A DNA stretch of 8,684 nucleotides, from positions 1 to 8,684 of the forward strand of contig JBKCXU010000055.1 of the NCBI GenBank assembly GCA_046316025.1, read 5' to 3'. The stretch comes from JAJTHJ01 sp046316025. GTDB lineage: Bacteria; Pseudomonadota; Gammaproteobacteria; Burkholderiales; Burkholderiaceae_F. A program made the position numbers and the translations under genes. Position 1 is the first letter of the stretch. Each line of letters opens with the position of its first letter. The notes under the pieces were generated by a model. The model ran no database searches. It saw only the letters and a list, made by a program, of their open reading frames with translations, and was not told the DNA's origin. Shown here piece after piece: positions 1-7,091 of this stretch.

Positions 1-107
1 CATCCCCCCCCCCCCCCCCCCCCCCGCCCCACCCCGCTGAGTGGCCAACCCCCCCACCCCCCCCCGGCGGGGCCGGGGGGGTATCCGCCCCCCCCCCCCC
101 GGCCCCC
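1..107. repeat. Low-complexity poly-C region at the window edge
   Basis: This stretch is almost entirely C with a few G-rich breaks. It includes a run of 22 C at 4-25, a run of 13 C at 88-100 and a run of 7 G at 75-81. No gene can be supported here. It directly adjoins a recognisable repeat arm at 108-132, so it may be the rest of that palindromic element, either degraded or misread. Homopolymers of this length at the edge of a GC-rich sequence are often sequencing or assembly artefacts, and I would not rely on the exact bases. Confidence 0.6.
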
Positions 108-132
108 GCGGGGGAGGGCTGGGGTGGGGGCG
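108..132. repeat. Arm of a GC-rich palindromic repeat, same family as in rsmH
   Basis: These 25 bases contain GCGGGGGAGGG followed by CTGGGGTGGGGGCG. They are the exact reverse complement of 5359-5383, the left arm of the palindrome inside rsmH, and match its right arm (5450-5474) at 24 of 25 positions in direct orientation. The copy lies 24 bases past the murF stop codon. The other half of the palindrome is not recognisable in the poly-C sequence to its left. Confidence 0.75.
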
Positions 133-156
133 CCGGGCGCAGCCAACGAAGTGCGC

Positions 157-1530
157 TCAACCATGCGCTGCCTCTTCTTCTTCCGTCGCGGTCAGCGCAC
201 GTATCACTCGCTCCATCTTCATGAAGCGCGAACCCTTGACGAGCACGGTGCCGCCGCTGCCGGCAAGCTGCGCGGCGTCGTGCGCCAGCGGCTCCACCGC
301 GTCGTAATGCCGCGCTCCGGCGCCGAAGGCGGCCACCGTCGCGCGCGTGGCGTTGCCCAGCGCCAGCAGCGCCTCGATGCCGGCCGCGCGTGCATAGGCG
401 CCGATCTCGCGGTGAAACTCCGGTCCCTGCGTGCCCACCTCGCCCATGTCGCCCAGCACCAGCACGCGCGGCGCGGGGCAGGCGGCCAGTTGATCGATGG
501 CGGCGCGCACCGAGTCCGGATTGGCGTTGTAGCTGTCGTCGATCAGCAGCGCGCCCGCCGCGGTGCGCAGCCGCACGCCGCGGCCGGCCACCGGTGCAAA
601 GTTCGCCAGCCCCTCGCGGATCGCCGCCAGCGGCACGCCGAGCGCCAGCGCCGTGGCGGTGGCGGCGAGCGCGTTGTGCACGTTGTGCTCGCCGGCCAGT
701 GGCAGCCGCAGTTCGATCTCGCCCTGCGGCGTAGCGACAAAAAGCTCGCTGTCCTCCGGCCGCAGCCGATACGAGGCCGTCACCGCCGCCTGCCCGTGAC
801 ACGCGAAGTCGAGCACGCGGCGCGTGCCGGCGGCCTGCCGCCAGATGCCGGCGCAGGCGTCGTCGGCCGGGAAGACCGCCACGCCGTCGGGCGGCAGCGC
901 GGCGATGGCCTCGGCGTTTTCGCGCGCGGTGGCTTCGATCCCGTCGAGAAACTCCTGGTGCTCGCGCTGCGCGTTGTTGACGAGCGCCACCGTCGGCCGT
1001 GCCAGTTGCGCCAGCCAGGCGATCTCGCCGGCGTGGTTCATGCCGAGCTCCAGCACCGCGGCGCGGTGCTGCGCGTGCAGGTCGAACAGCATCAGCGGCA
1101 GACCGACGTCGTTGTTGAGGTTGCCGCGGGTAGCGAGCCGCTTGCCCGCGCCATAGGCCGCGGCGAGGATCGCCGCCACCATCTGCGTGACCGTGGTCTT
1201 GCCGTTGCTGCCGGTCACTACCGCCAGCGGCAGCGCAAACGGCGCGCGCCACACCGCGGCGGCCAGCCCGAGCGCGCGCCGCGCATCGGGCACGACGAGC
1301 TGCGGCAGCGGTGCGTCCACCAGCCGCTCGACCACCAGCGCGCCGGCGCCGCCGGCCACCGCCTGGACGATGAAGTCGTGCGCATCGAAGCTCGGCCCGC
1401 GCAGCGCGAAGAACAGCGCCCCCGGCGCCAGCGTGCGCGTGTCGGTGCTCACGCGCTCGACGCGCAGGCCGCCGTCGCCGTGCAGTGTGGCCTGCGGGAT
1501 GGCGCGGGCGAGGTCGGCGAGGGTCAGCAT
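157..1530 (-). CDS. murF: UDP-N-acetylmuramoyl-tripeptide--D-alanyl-D-alanine ligase MurF
   Basis: MurF is the cytoplasmic ATP-dependent ligase that adds D-Ala-D-Ala to UDP-MurNAc-L-Ala-D-Glu-meso-DAP, the last soluble step of peptidoglycan precursor synthesis. The 457-residue protein is close to the usual 450-460. Visible are an N-terminal substrate-binding domain (VSTDTR near residues 28-32), the ATP-binding loop TGSNGKTT at 106-113, an NNAQREH segment in the central domain, and the family-typical DDSYNANPDS that opens the C-terminal domain. The ATG start has GAGG at 1541-1538, seven bases upstream, so it can be initiated independently of murE. murE ends 169 bp upstream and a palindromic repeat lies between them. 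mraY would normally follow, but only 156 bases remain and no MraY-like start is seen in them. Confidence 0.97.
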   Translation of the reverse strand: MLTLADLARAIPQATLHGDGGLRVERVSTDTRTLAPGALFFALRGPSFDAHDFIVQAVAGGAGALVVERLVDAPLPQLVVPDARRALGLAAAVWRAPFALPLAVVTGSNGKTTVTQMVAAILAAAYGAGKRLATRGNLNNDVGLPLMLFDLHAQHRAAVLELGMNHAGEIAWLAQLARPTVALVNNAQREHQEFLDGIEATARENAEAIAALPPDGVAVFPADDACAGIWRQAAGTRRVLDFACHGQAAVTASYRLRPEDSELFVATPQGEIELRLPLAGEHNVHNALAATATALALGVPLAAIREGLANFAPVAGRGVRLRTAAGALLIDDSYNANPDSVRAAIDQLAACPAPRVLVLGDMGEVGTQGPEFHREIGAYARAAGIEALLALGNATRATVAAFGAGARHYDAVEPLAHDAAQLAGSGGTVLVKGSRFMKMERVIRALTATEEEEAAHG

Positions 1531-1570
1531 GTCTCGACCTCGTCTTGAGGGCGACGCACGATCACTTTTG

Positions 1571-1675
1571 CCGTCGTTCCCGCCCCCGATGAAGGCACTC
1601 GGGGGCAGGCTTCAGCGGGAACCCAGCCCTGGACGAACGAGCGGTACTGGGTCCCCGCTTTCGCGGGGGCGACGG
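1571..1675. repeat. Palindromic intergenic repeat between murE and murF
   Basis: This element of about 105 bp is a nested inverted repeat. The outer arms CCGTCGTTCCCGC (1571-1583) and GCGGGGGCGACGG (1663-1675) pair at 11 of 13 positions. The inner arms GCGGGAACCCAG (1615-1626) and CTGGGTCCCCGC (1647-1658) pair at 11 of 12. Two compact hairpins sit inside: GCCCCCGA/TCGGGGGC (1582-1589 with 1599-1606) and CCCCGC-TTTC-GCGGGG (1653-1668). The arms resemble the widespread proteobacterial repeat with the core ATTCCCGCGAAAGCGGGAAT, a resemblance recalled from general knowledge and not searched. It accounts for most of the murE-murF spacer and encodes nothing visible. Confidence 0.75.
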
Positions 1676-1699
1676 TGGTGCGGAGCGCGGCGACGACCT

Positions 1700-3196
1700 T
1701 CACGCCATCACCCTCCGCGCGTCCAGCGCCGCGCGCGCATGGTCGAGATCGGAGAACGGCAAGCGCCGGCCGCCGATCTCCTGATACGGCTCATGCCCCT
1801 TGCCAGCGATCAGCACGATGTCCGCCGGCGCCGCCTCGGCCAGCGCATGGGCAATCGCCTCGGCGCGATCGACGATGCACTCCAGCTGCCGCGCCGCGCG
1901 CGCACCCGCCGCCACCGCGGCGACGATCCGGTCGGGGACTTCGCTGCGCGGGTTGTCGCTGGTCACCACCACGCGGTCGGCGCCGCGCGCGGCGGCTTCG
2001 CCCATCGGTGCGCGCTTGCCGGGGTCGCGGTCGCCACCGGCGCCGAACACCACCCACAGCGCGCCGCCGCGCGCCCGCGCCGCCGGCCGCAACGCGGCCA
2101 GCGCTTGCGCCAGCGCATCGGGCGTGTGCGCGTAGTCGATCAACGCCAGCGGCTCGTCCTCGCCGCCGACGCGCTGCATCCGCCCCGGCGGCGGCACGAG
2201 CTGCGGCAACTGTCCGCAGGCGGCCTCGAAGTCCACGCCGGCCGCCAGCGCGCAACCCAGCACGCCGAGCAGGTTGGCAACGTTGAACTGTCCGACCAGC
2301 GGCACCTCGATCCGCGCCCGCCGCCCCGCCGCTTCGACCGTGAAGGTCAGCCCGCACGCGGTGGCCGCCACCTCGCTCGCCTGCACGCGCCACGCGACCG
2401 GCGCCTCGCCGGCGCCTGCCGCGCTGTAGCCGATCGTCTCCACCCCGCCGCGCGCCGCCAGCCGCTGCGCCAGCCGCCGGCCCATCGCGTCGTCGAGGTT
2501 GAGCACCGCGCAGCGCAGCCCCGACCAGTCGAAGAGCCGGGTCTTGGCCTCTTCGTAGGCGGCCATGGTGCCGTGGTAGTCGAGGTGATCGCGCGTGAGG
2601 TTGGTGAAGAGCGCCACGTCGAAGCGGGTGCCCGCCACGCGGCCCTGGTCGATTCCGATCGACGACACCTCCATCGCCACCGCCTGCGCGCCGGCCGCGC
2701 GCAGCCGGTGCAGCTCGCGTTGCAGCGACACCGCATCGGGCGTGGTGAGCGCAGCGTCGCGCCACTCGCCGCCGGGAAAACCGCTGCCCACGGTACCGAT
2801 GACCGCGCAGCGGGTACCGCTGGCGGTGAGCAACTGCGCGATCCACTGCGAGCAGGAGGTCTTGCCGTTGGTGCCGGTGACGCCAAACACGCGCAGCGCC
2901 GCGCTGGGCGTGCCGTAAAACACGGCGGCGAGTTCCCCGGCGCGCGCGGCGAGATTCGGCAGCGGCAGCACCGGGCAGGCCGCTTCGCCGCGCCAGCCCT
3001 GCGCTTCCACCACCGCGGCGGCGGCGCCGCGCGCGACCGCGGCGGCGATGTAATCGCGGCCATCGACCCGCGCTCCGGGCAGCGCAACGAACACGTCGCC
3101 GGGCGCAATCTGCCGGCTGTCCAGGTGCAGGTCGCGCGCGGCCGGCGCGTGCTGGCGCAGCCAGGCGAGCGCGTCGGTGAGCCAAGGCGCGCTCAT
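1700..3196 (-). CDS. murE: UDP-N-acetylmuramoyl-L-alanyl-D-glutamate--2,6-diaminopimelate ligase MurE
   Basis: MurE is the cytoplasmic ATP-dependent ligase that adds meso-diaminopimelate to UDP-MurNAc-L-Ala-D-Glu. The protein has 498 residues, normal for the family. In order one sees the uridine-binding N-terminal domain (LDSRQIAPGDVFVALPG, 25-41), the ATP loop GVTGTNGKT (105-113), TTPDA (151-155), EVSSIGIDQGR (176-186), NLTRDHLDYHGT (199-210), and K218 in YEEAKTR, the expected carbamylated lysine. The C-terminal domain has DYAHTPD (354-360) and DNPR (414-417), the motif that marks meso-DAP rather than lysine specificity. The frame stays open upstream to 3331, but the ATG at 3196 is chosen because the protein then begins like other MurE proteins and GAGGG (3208-3204) lies seven bases before it. 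ftsI ends 58 bp upstream. Confidence 0.97.
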   Translation of the reverse strand: MSAPWLTDALAWLRQHAPAARDLHLDSRQIAPGDVFVALPGARVDGRDYIAAAVARGAAAAVVEAQGWRGEAACPVLPLPNLAARAGELAAVFYGTPSAALRVFGVTGTNGKTSCSQWIAQLLTASGTRCAVIGTVGSGFPGGEWRDAALTTPDAVSLQRELHRLRAAGAQAVAMEVSSIGIDQGRVAGTRFDVALFTNLTRDHLDYHGTMAAYEEAKTRLFDWSGLRCAVLNLDDAMGRRLAQRLAARGGVETIGYSAAGAGEAPVAWRVQASEVAATACGLTFTVEAAGRRARIEVPLVGQFNVANLLGVLGCALAAGVDFEAACGQLPQLVPPPGRMQRVGGEDEPLALIDYAHTPDALAQALAALRPAARARGGALWVVFGAGGDRDPGKRAPMGEAAARGADRVVVTSDNPRSEVPDRIVAAVAAGARAARQLECIVDRAEAIAHALAEAAPADIVLIAGKGHEPYQEIGGRRLPFSDLDHARAALDARRVMA

Positions 3197-3258
3197 CGGC
3201 ACACCCTCTGCGCTGCGCGCTGCGGGATGAGCGCTTGGGAGCGGCCCGGCACGCTCAT
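3189..3258 (-). promoter_or_regulatory. Candidate alternative hairpins around the murE start
   Basis: In the transcript the ftsI stop overlaps an ATGAGCG (3258-3252). GCGCTCAT follows at 3234-3227, and the murE start lies in ATGAGCGC (3196-3189). The middle copy can pair either with the first (7 bp, loop of 18) or with the murE start region (8 bp, loop of 30). The second pairing would place the start codon in a stem and the ribosome-binding site GAGGG (3208-3204) in the loop. The repeats are visible in the sequence; a role in controlling murE translation is only inferred. Confidence 0.35.
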
Positions 3259-5036
3259 CGCGCCTCCCGCAAAGCGACGGTGACCGGCCGCGACGGCGTG
3301 CCCGGCGCCGGGCTGGGCGGCACGGCCGCATCGGGCATCACCGCCAGCGTGCGCAGCGCGCCGGCGGTGATCTGTGCGAAGACGGGGCCGGCCACGTCGC
3401 CGCCGTAGAAGACGCCGGCGCCGGGCTCATCGACCATCACCGCGACGACGATGCGCGGGTCGGACGCCGGTGCGAAGCCGGCGAACGACGCCACATACGC
3501 ATTGACGTACTGCCCGCCCTTGAGCTTGCGCGCGGTGCCGGTCTTGCCGGCCACCCGATAGCCGGCGGTGCGCGCGCGCGGCGCGGTGCCTTCGGGGCTG
3601 GCGGCCGCTTCGAGCATGCCGCGCATGGTGCGTGCGGTGGCGGGACTCAACACCTGCACCGCGGCGGGCGGCTGCGTCAGGCGCGTGAGCGTGACCGGCA
3701 CCAGGTCGCCGTCGCGCGCAAACACCAGATAGGCGCGCGCCAGCTGCATCAGCGACACCGACACGCCGTAGCCGTAGGCAATCGTCGCCTGCTCGATCGG
3801 CCGCCAGGCCTTGTACGGCCGCAGCGACCCCGCCGCCGAGCCGGGGAAGCCCACCCGCGGCGCCTGACCGAAGCCGACGTTGGTGTAGGTCTCCCACAGC
3901 GTCTGCGCCGGCAGGTCGAGGGCGATCTTCACCGTGCCGACGTTGCTCGACTTGGCCACCACCTGCGCCACCGTGAGCAGGCCGTGCGGGTGCGTATCGC
4001 CAATGGTGCGGTTGCCGATGGTCAGCCGCCCCGGCGCGGTCTGGATCATCTGCTCGGGCGTGACTAGCCCGCGCTCCAGCGCGGCGGCCACGGCAAAGGG
4101 CTTCAGGGTCGAGCCGGGCTCGAAGGTATCGACCAGCACGCGGTTGCGCGCCAGTTGCGGGTTCCACCCGGCACGACGGTTGGGGTCGTAGCTCGGCCAG
4201 TTCGCGAGCGCCAGCACCTCGCCGCTGCGCGCATCGAGCACCACCGCCGCCGCGCCCTTGGCGCGGTGCTGCTCGACCGCCTGCTTCAACGCCGACTGGG
4301 CGATGTACTGGATGCGGTTGTCGAGCGACAGCGCCAGATCGGCGCCGTCGGTCGGCACGCGCAGCCAGTCGCCGTCGACCACGCGGCCCAGCCGGTCCTT
4401 GATCACCGTGCGGCTGCCGGCGCGGCCCGCCAGTTGCGCGTCGAACACGCGCTCCACGCCCTCCTGCCCGCGGTCGTCGGCGTTGGTGAAGCCCACCACG
4501 TGCGCGGCGGTCGGCCCTTCCGGATACTGGCGCTTGAACTCGGGGCTGGCGTGGATGCCTTCGAGCTTCATCTCGGCAATGCGCGCGGCCAGCGCCGGCT
4601 CCACCTGCCGGCGCAGGTAGACGAAACTACGGTCCTCGGCCTCCAGTCGGCGGCGCAGTTCGGCCGGCGGCAGTTCCAGCAGCCTGGCCAGTAGCGCGAC
4701 CTGCTCCGGCGTGGCGGTCACGTCGTCGGGGATCGCCCACACCGCCTGCGCCGGCACCGACGCCGCGAGCACCACGCCGTTGCGGTCGGTGATGCGCCCG
4801 CGCGTGGCCGCCACTTCCAGCGTGCGGGCATAGCGGATCTGCCCCTGCTGTTGCAGAAACTCGGTGCCGAAGCCGCCTTGCAGGTACACCGCGCGCCCAG
4901 CCAGCGTGATGAAGCCGGCAAAGAGCAGAAACAGGATCAGCTTCGAGCGCCACGCCGGCAGCCGCACCGCCAGCAGCGGGTGGCCGTCGCCGGGGCTGTG
5001 CGCAGCGGCGCGCGAGCGGCGGGTGCGCGCGACCAT
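3255..5036 (-). CDS. ftsI: Peptidoglycan D,D-transpeptidase FtsI (PBP3)
   Basis: FtsI is the septum-specific class B penicillin-binding protein. It crosslinks peptidoglycan in the periplasm together with FtsW and FtsL. The protein has 593 residues, typical of the family. After a basic cytoplasmic tail of about 30 residues there is a single membrane segment (about 31-49). The PBP dimerisation domain follows, with RGRITDRNGVVLA near 79-91, and then the transpeptidase domain. All three active-site motifs are present: STLK at 309-312 (S309 nucleophile), SSN at 363-365 and KTGT at 498-501. The C-terminal tail is proline-rich. The ATG overlaps the ftsL stop as TAATG, so the two are translationally coupled. 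A CAGG seven bases upstream can serve as ribosome-binding site. The stop codon also overlaps an ATG that is not in the murE frame. Confidence 0.97.
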   Translation of the reverse strand: MVARTRRSRAAAHSPGDGHPLLAVRLPAWRSKLILFLLFAGFITLAGRAVYLQGGFGTEFLQQQGQIRYARTLEVAATRGRITDRNGVVLAASVPAQAVWAIPDDVTATPEQVALLARLLELPPAELRRRLEAEDRSFVYLRRQVEPALAARIAEMKLEGIHASPEFKRQYPEGPTAAHVVGFTNADDRGQEGVERVFDAQLAGRAGSRTVIKDRLGRVVDGDWLRVPTDGADLALSLDNRIQYIAQSALKQAVEQHRAKGAAAVVLDARSGEVLALANWPSYDPNRRAGWNPQLARNRVLVDTFEPGSTLKPFAVAAALERGLVTPEQMIQTAPGRLTIGNRTIGDTHPHGLLTVAQVVAKSSNVGTVKIALDLPAQTLWETYTNVGFGQAPRVGFPGSAAGSLRPYKAWRPIEQATIAYGYGVSVSLMQLARAYLVFARDGDLVPVTLTRLTQPPAAVQVLSPATARTMRGMLEAAASPEGTAPRARTAGYRVAGKTGTARKLKGGQYVNAYVASFAGFAPASDPRIVVAVMVDEPGAGVFYGGDVAGPVFAQITAGALRTLAVMPDAAVPPSPAPGTPSRPVTVALREAR

Positions 5037-5320
5037 TACCTGGCCTGCCCCGCCGGCTGCGCCGGCAAGGAAGGGCTGTGCGCGGGGTCGGCCGGGCGCA
5101 AGCCCTGCGCGCGGGCGGCGGCTTCCACTGCGGCCGGCTGCGCGGCGCGGGCGAGTTCGACCTTGAGCCGCTCGCCCTCGGCCTTCAGCTGCCGCGCGCG
5201 CTGCTGGTCACGCTCCAGATCGACAAAGAGCCCGCGCGCGCGGTGCTGCGCGGTGATGGCGCCGAGCGCGCTGGCGACCAGCAGCGCGGCGAGCAGCCAG
5301 AGCCCGAGGCGGCCGATCAT
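5036..5320 (-). CDS. ftsL: Cell division protein FtsL
   Basis: FtsL is a small bitopic inner-membrane divisome protein that works with FtsB and FtsQ to activate FtsWI. The 94-residue product has a three-residue cytoplasmic start, one hydrophobic helix at about 4-23, and a periplasmic segment rich in L, E, R and Q (about 30-60) suited to a coiled coil. A proline- and alanine-rich tail follows. Primary sequence in this family is weakly conserved, so the call rests on size, topology and the position between rsmH and ftsI. Its ATG overlaps the rsmH stop as ATGA and its TAA overlaps the ftsI start as TAATG. FtsL synthesis therefore likely depends on ribosomes that have just crossed the repeat-encoded rsmH tail. 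Confidence 0.9.
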   Translation of the reverse strand: MIGRLGLWLLAALLVASALGAITAQHRARGLFVDLERDQQRARQLKAEGERLKVELARAAQPAAVEAAARAQGLRPADPAHSPSLPAQPAGQAR

Positions 5321-6504
5321 TCGGCCTCCCCGGGAGATGTGCCTTCTTGCGGCACCGACGCCCCCACCCCAGCCCTCCCCCGCTTCGCAGGGGAGGGAGT
5401 AATTCCCTCCCCCGCTGCGAAGCGGAGGGGGTTACTCCCTCCCCCGCCTGCGGGGGAGGGTTGGGGTGGGGGCGTGGCTGCCCCGGCTCGGCGATCTTCA
5501 TGCGTGGGGCTGCGGTGGGCGCGCGGCTCCTCGGCCTCACCCCGCGGCCACGGTGCCGCAGTGCGCTCGGCCACACGCAACACGGCAGAGCGTGCACGGG
5601 GATTGCCGGCGACTTCCGCCTCGTCCGGCAACACCTTGGCCAGCAGCTTCAGCCGCGGCGCGGGCAGGTCGTGCGCGCGCAACGGCAGGCGCGAGTCCGC
5701 GGCGCGCTCGGGGTACGCGTGCGCGGCCATGAAGCGCTTGACGATGCGGTCTTCCAGCGAGTGGAAGGCGATCGCCGCCAGCCGGCCGCCGGGGGCAAGC
5801 GCGTGCAGGGCGGAGTCGAGCACTAGCGCCAATTCCTCAAACTCTTGATTGACGTGAATCCGTACAGCCTGAAAGCTGCGCGTGGCCGGGTGTTGTGCGG
5901 CGTCTTTGCGCCCCGCGCGCGCCGCGCCGGGGATGGCCGCCGCCACGAGTGCGGCAAATTCGCCGGTGCTGGCGACCGGTCGCCCTGCCGCGCGGCGAGC
6001 CACAAGCGCCGCTGCAATCCGCGCAGCAAACCGTTCTTCGCCGTACTCACGCAGCACCCGCGCAATCTCCGCCTGCGGCGCGCGCGCGAGCCAGTCGGCC
6101 GCGCTCTCGCCGGCACCCGGATCCATCCGCATGTCGAGCGGGCCGTCCAGCCGCAGCGAAAAACCGCGCGCGGCGGTGTCGATCTGCGGCGACGAAATTC
6201 CCAGGTCCAGCAACACGCCTTGCACCGACGCGATCTCCAGCGCCGCCAGCGTGGCCGCCAAGCGTGAAAACGGTGTGTGCACGAAGCGAAAACGCGGATC
6301 GGCGATCTGCGCGGCGGCGGCCGCTGCGTCCGGGTCGCGGTCCAGCGCAATCAACCGCCCCTGCGGCGCAAGCTGTTCGAGAATCAGCCGCGCGTGCCCG
6401 CCGCGGCCGAAGGTGCAGTCCACGTAGGTGCCGGCGGGATCCAACACCAGCCACTGCACCGCCGGCACGGCCAGCACCGGCCGATGCGGGTACACGGGTT
6501 CCAT
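5317..6504 (-). CDS. rsmH: 16S rRNA (cytosine(1402)-N(4))-methyltransferase RsmH, with repeat-encoded C-terminal extension
   Basis: RsmH (MraW) uses S-adenosylmethionine to methylate N4 of C1402 in 16S rRNA, near the ribosomal P site. The SAM-binding motif DCTFGRGGHA is at 29-38, LLDLGISSPQID at 98-109, and AFHSLEDRIVKRFM at 246-259. The conserved core ends near AERT (about 324), matching the usual length of about 310-320. The predicted protein runs on to 395 residues. Residues of about 344-382 are the translation of a palindromic DNA repeat (TPPPQPSPAGGGG and following), so the tail is low-complexity and unlikely to be catalytic. The frame stays open through the repeat and ends in an ATGA overlap with ftsL. 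The ATG lies 25 bp after mraZ and no strong Shine-Dalgarno is seen. Confidence 0.95.
   Translation of the reverse strand: MEPVYPHRPVLAVPAVQWLVLDPAGTYVDCTFGRGGHARLILEQLAPQGRLIALDRDPDAAAAAAQIADPRFRFVHTPFSRLAATLAALEIASVQGVLLDLGISSPQIDTAARGFSLRLDGPLDMRMDPGAGESAADWLARAPQAEIARVLREYGEERFAARIAAALVARRAAGRPVASTGEFAALVAAAIPGAARAGRKDAAQHPATRSFQAVRIHVNQEFEELALVLDSALHALAPGGRLAAIAFHSLEDRIVKRFMAAHAYPERAADSRLPLRAHDLPAPRLKLLAKVLPDEAEVAGNPRARSAVLRVAERTAAPWPRGEAEEPRAHRSPTHEDRRAGAATPPPQPSPAGGGGSNPLRFAAGEGITPSPAKRGRAGVGASVPQEGTSPGEAE
5359..5474. repeat. GC-rich palindromic repeat inserted in the 3' end of rsmH
   Basis: The outer arms, 5359-5383 and 5450-5474, are inverted copies matching at 24 of 25 positions (CGCCCCCACCCC at the left end, GGGGTGGGGGCG at the right end). 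Inside are CCCTCCCC/GGGGAGGG (5373-5380 with 5390-5397), a GGGAGGGA/TTCCCTCCC pairing around 5391-5410, and a hairpin with an 11 bp stem CCCTCCCCCGC/GCGGGGGAGGG (5437-5447 with 5450-5460). The element lies wholly within the rsmH reading frame. No transposase is encoded, so it would be a non-autonomous or REP-like repeat. Confidence 0.85.
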
Positions 6505-6529
6505 CGCGCGCGGCGTCCGTCACGGCCGG

Positions 6530-6958
6530 TCAGAAGACGAAATCGGCCGCCGCGTCGGGCAGGCCCTGGGCCAGGTGGTCGCGCTCGAAGGCTTCGAGCC
6601 GCGCCGGCTCCCACAGTTCGAAGCGCTCGCCCATGCCGAGCAGCATCACGTCGCGCTCGATGGCGGCGGCGGCGCGCAATTCGGGGGAGATTAGGATGCG
6701 GCCGGTGGAGTCGATCTCCACGTCCATCGCGCTGCCCAGCATGATCCGCGGCAGCACGCGGGCGCGGCCGCTCATCGCCGCCAGCGCCTCGCGCTTCTTT
6801 TCCCACTCGGGGCGCGGGTAGATCAGCACGCAGCCGTCGGGGTGGCGCGTCAGCGTCAGCCGCCCCTCGCACAGCGCGGCCAGCGCCTCGCGATGGCGGG
6901 TCGGAATCGACAGCCGCTTCTTGTCGTCCAGCGTCAGCTTCGACGCGCCCTGAAACAC
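6530..6958 (-). CDS. mraZ: Transcriptional regulator MraZ
   Basis: MraZ is a DNA-binding protein of the SpoVT/AbrB fold that represses its own dcw operon by binding repeats near the promoter. The 142-residue protein starts MFQGASKLTLDDKKR and has two tandem AbrB-like halves. The first covers about 5-50 with DDKKRLSIPTRHREAL; the second covers about 76-125 with DSTGRILISPELR (DxxGR at 83-87). Initiation is at GTG (6958), chosen because the protein then begins as MraZ proteins do and AGGGGA (6970-6965) lies six bases upstream. It is the first gene of the operon, 25 bp ahead of rsmH. Confidence 0.96.
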   Translation of the reverse strand: MFQGASKLTLDDKKRLSIPTRHREALAALCEGRLTLTRHPDGCVLIYPRPEWEKKREALAAMSGRARVLPRIMLGSAMDVEIDSTGRILISPELRAAAAIERDVMLLGMGERFELWEPARLEAFERDHLAQGLPDAAADFVF

Positions 6959-6997
6959 CGCTTGTCCCCTCGCCGTCTACGGGAGGAGCGTGTAACC

Positions 6998-7035
6998 GGC
7001 CCACTTTGGGCCAATCTCCCACTCTCCGCCACTTT
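6998..7035 (-). promoter_or_regulatory. Candidate MraZ operator repeats
   Basis: On the transcribed strand, AAAGTGG (7035-7029) is followed ten bases later by AGAGTGG (7025-7019), with AAAGTGG again at 7007-7001. The first pair gives TGGCG-N5-TGGGA, matching the TGGGN-N5 periodicity known for MraZ boxes in E. coli. The AAAGTGG core also resembles the motif described for mycoplasma MraZ. The third copy is 18 bases from the second and so out of the 10 bp phase. GGCCCA-AAG-TGGGCC (7012-6998) forms a small inverted repeat. The sites lie between the predicted transcription start and mraZ, a suitable position for autorepression. Confidence 0.6.
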
Positions 7036-7048
7036 ATTGCACGGGCGG

Positions 7049-7077
7049 ACTCTAGTGCAGCGCCCGCAAGTGGTCAA
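7049..7077 (-). promoter_or_regulatory. Predicted sigma-70 promoter of the mraZ operon
   Basis: TTGACC (7077-7072) and TAGAGT (7054-7049) are separated by exactly 17 bases, matching the -35 and -10 consensus at 5 and 4 of 6 positions. Transcription would start near 7042, about 85 bases before the mraZ GTG and just ahead of the candidate MraZ boxes. Confidence 0.6.
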
Positions 7078-7091
7078 GCGCAGGGCGAAAA

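Noticed and set aside
100..164. Start of mraY at the ATG overlapping the murF end (164)
   Set aside because: The frame runs into the palindromic repeat and yields no hydrophobic MraY-like N-terminus.
3256..3258. ATG overlapping the ftsI stop as a possible murE start
   Set aside because: It is not in the murE frame and opens no recognisable protein.
124..3283. Very long plus-strand open frames opposite murF and murE (for example 124-1548 and 1187-3283)
   Set aside because: They are shadows caused by high GC at codon third positions. Their products are R-, A- and H-rich without domains, and the minus-strand frames are clearly MurF and MurE.
3197..3331. Upstream extension of murE to a start at 3331
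   Set aside because: The extra 45 residues are arginine-rich, overlap the end of ftsI, and have no family support. The ATG at 3196 has a good Shine-Dalgarno.
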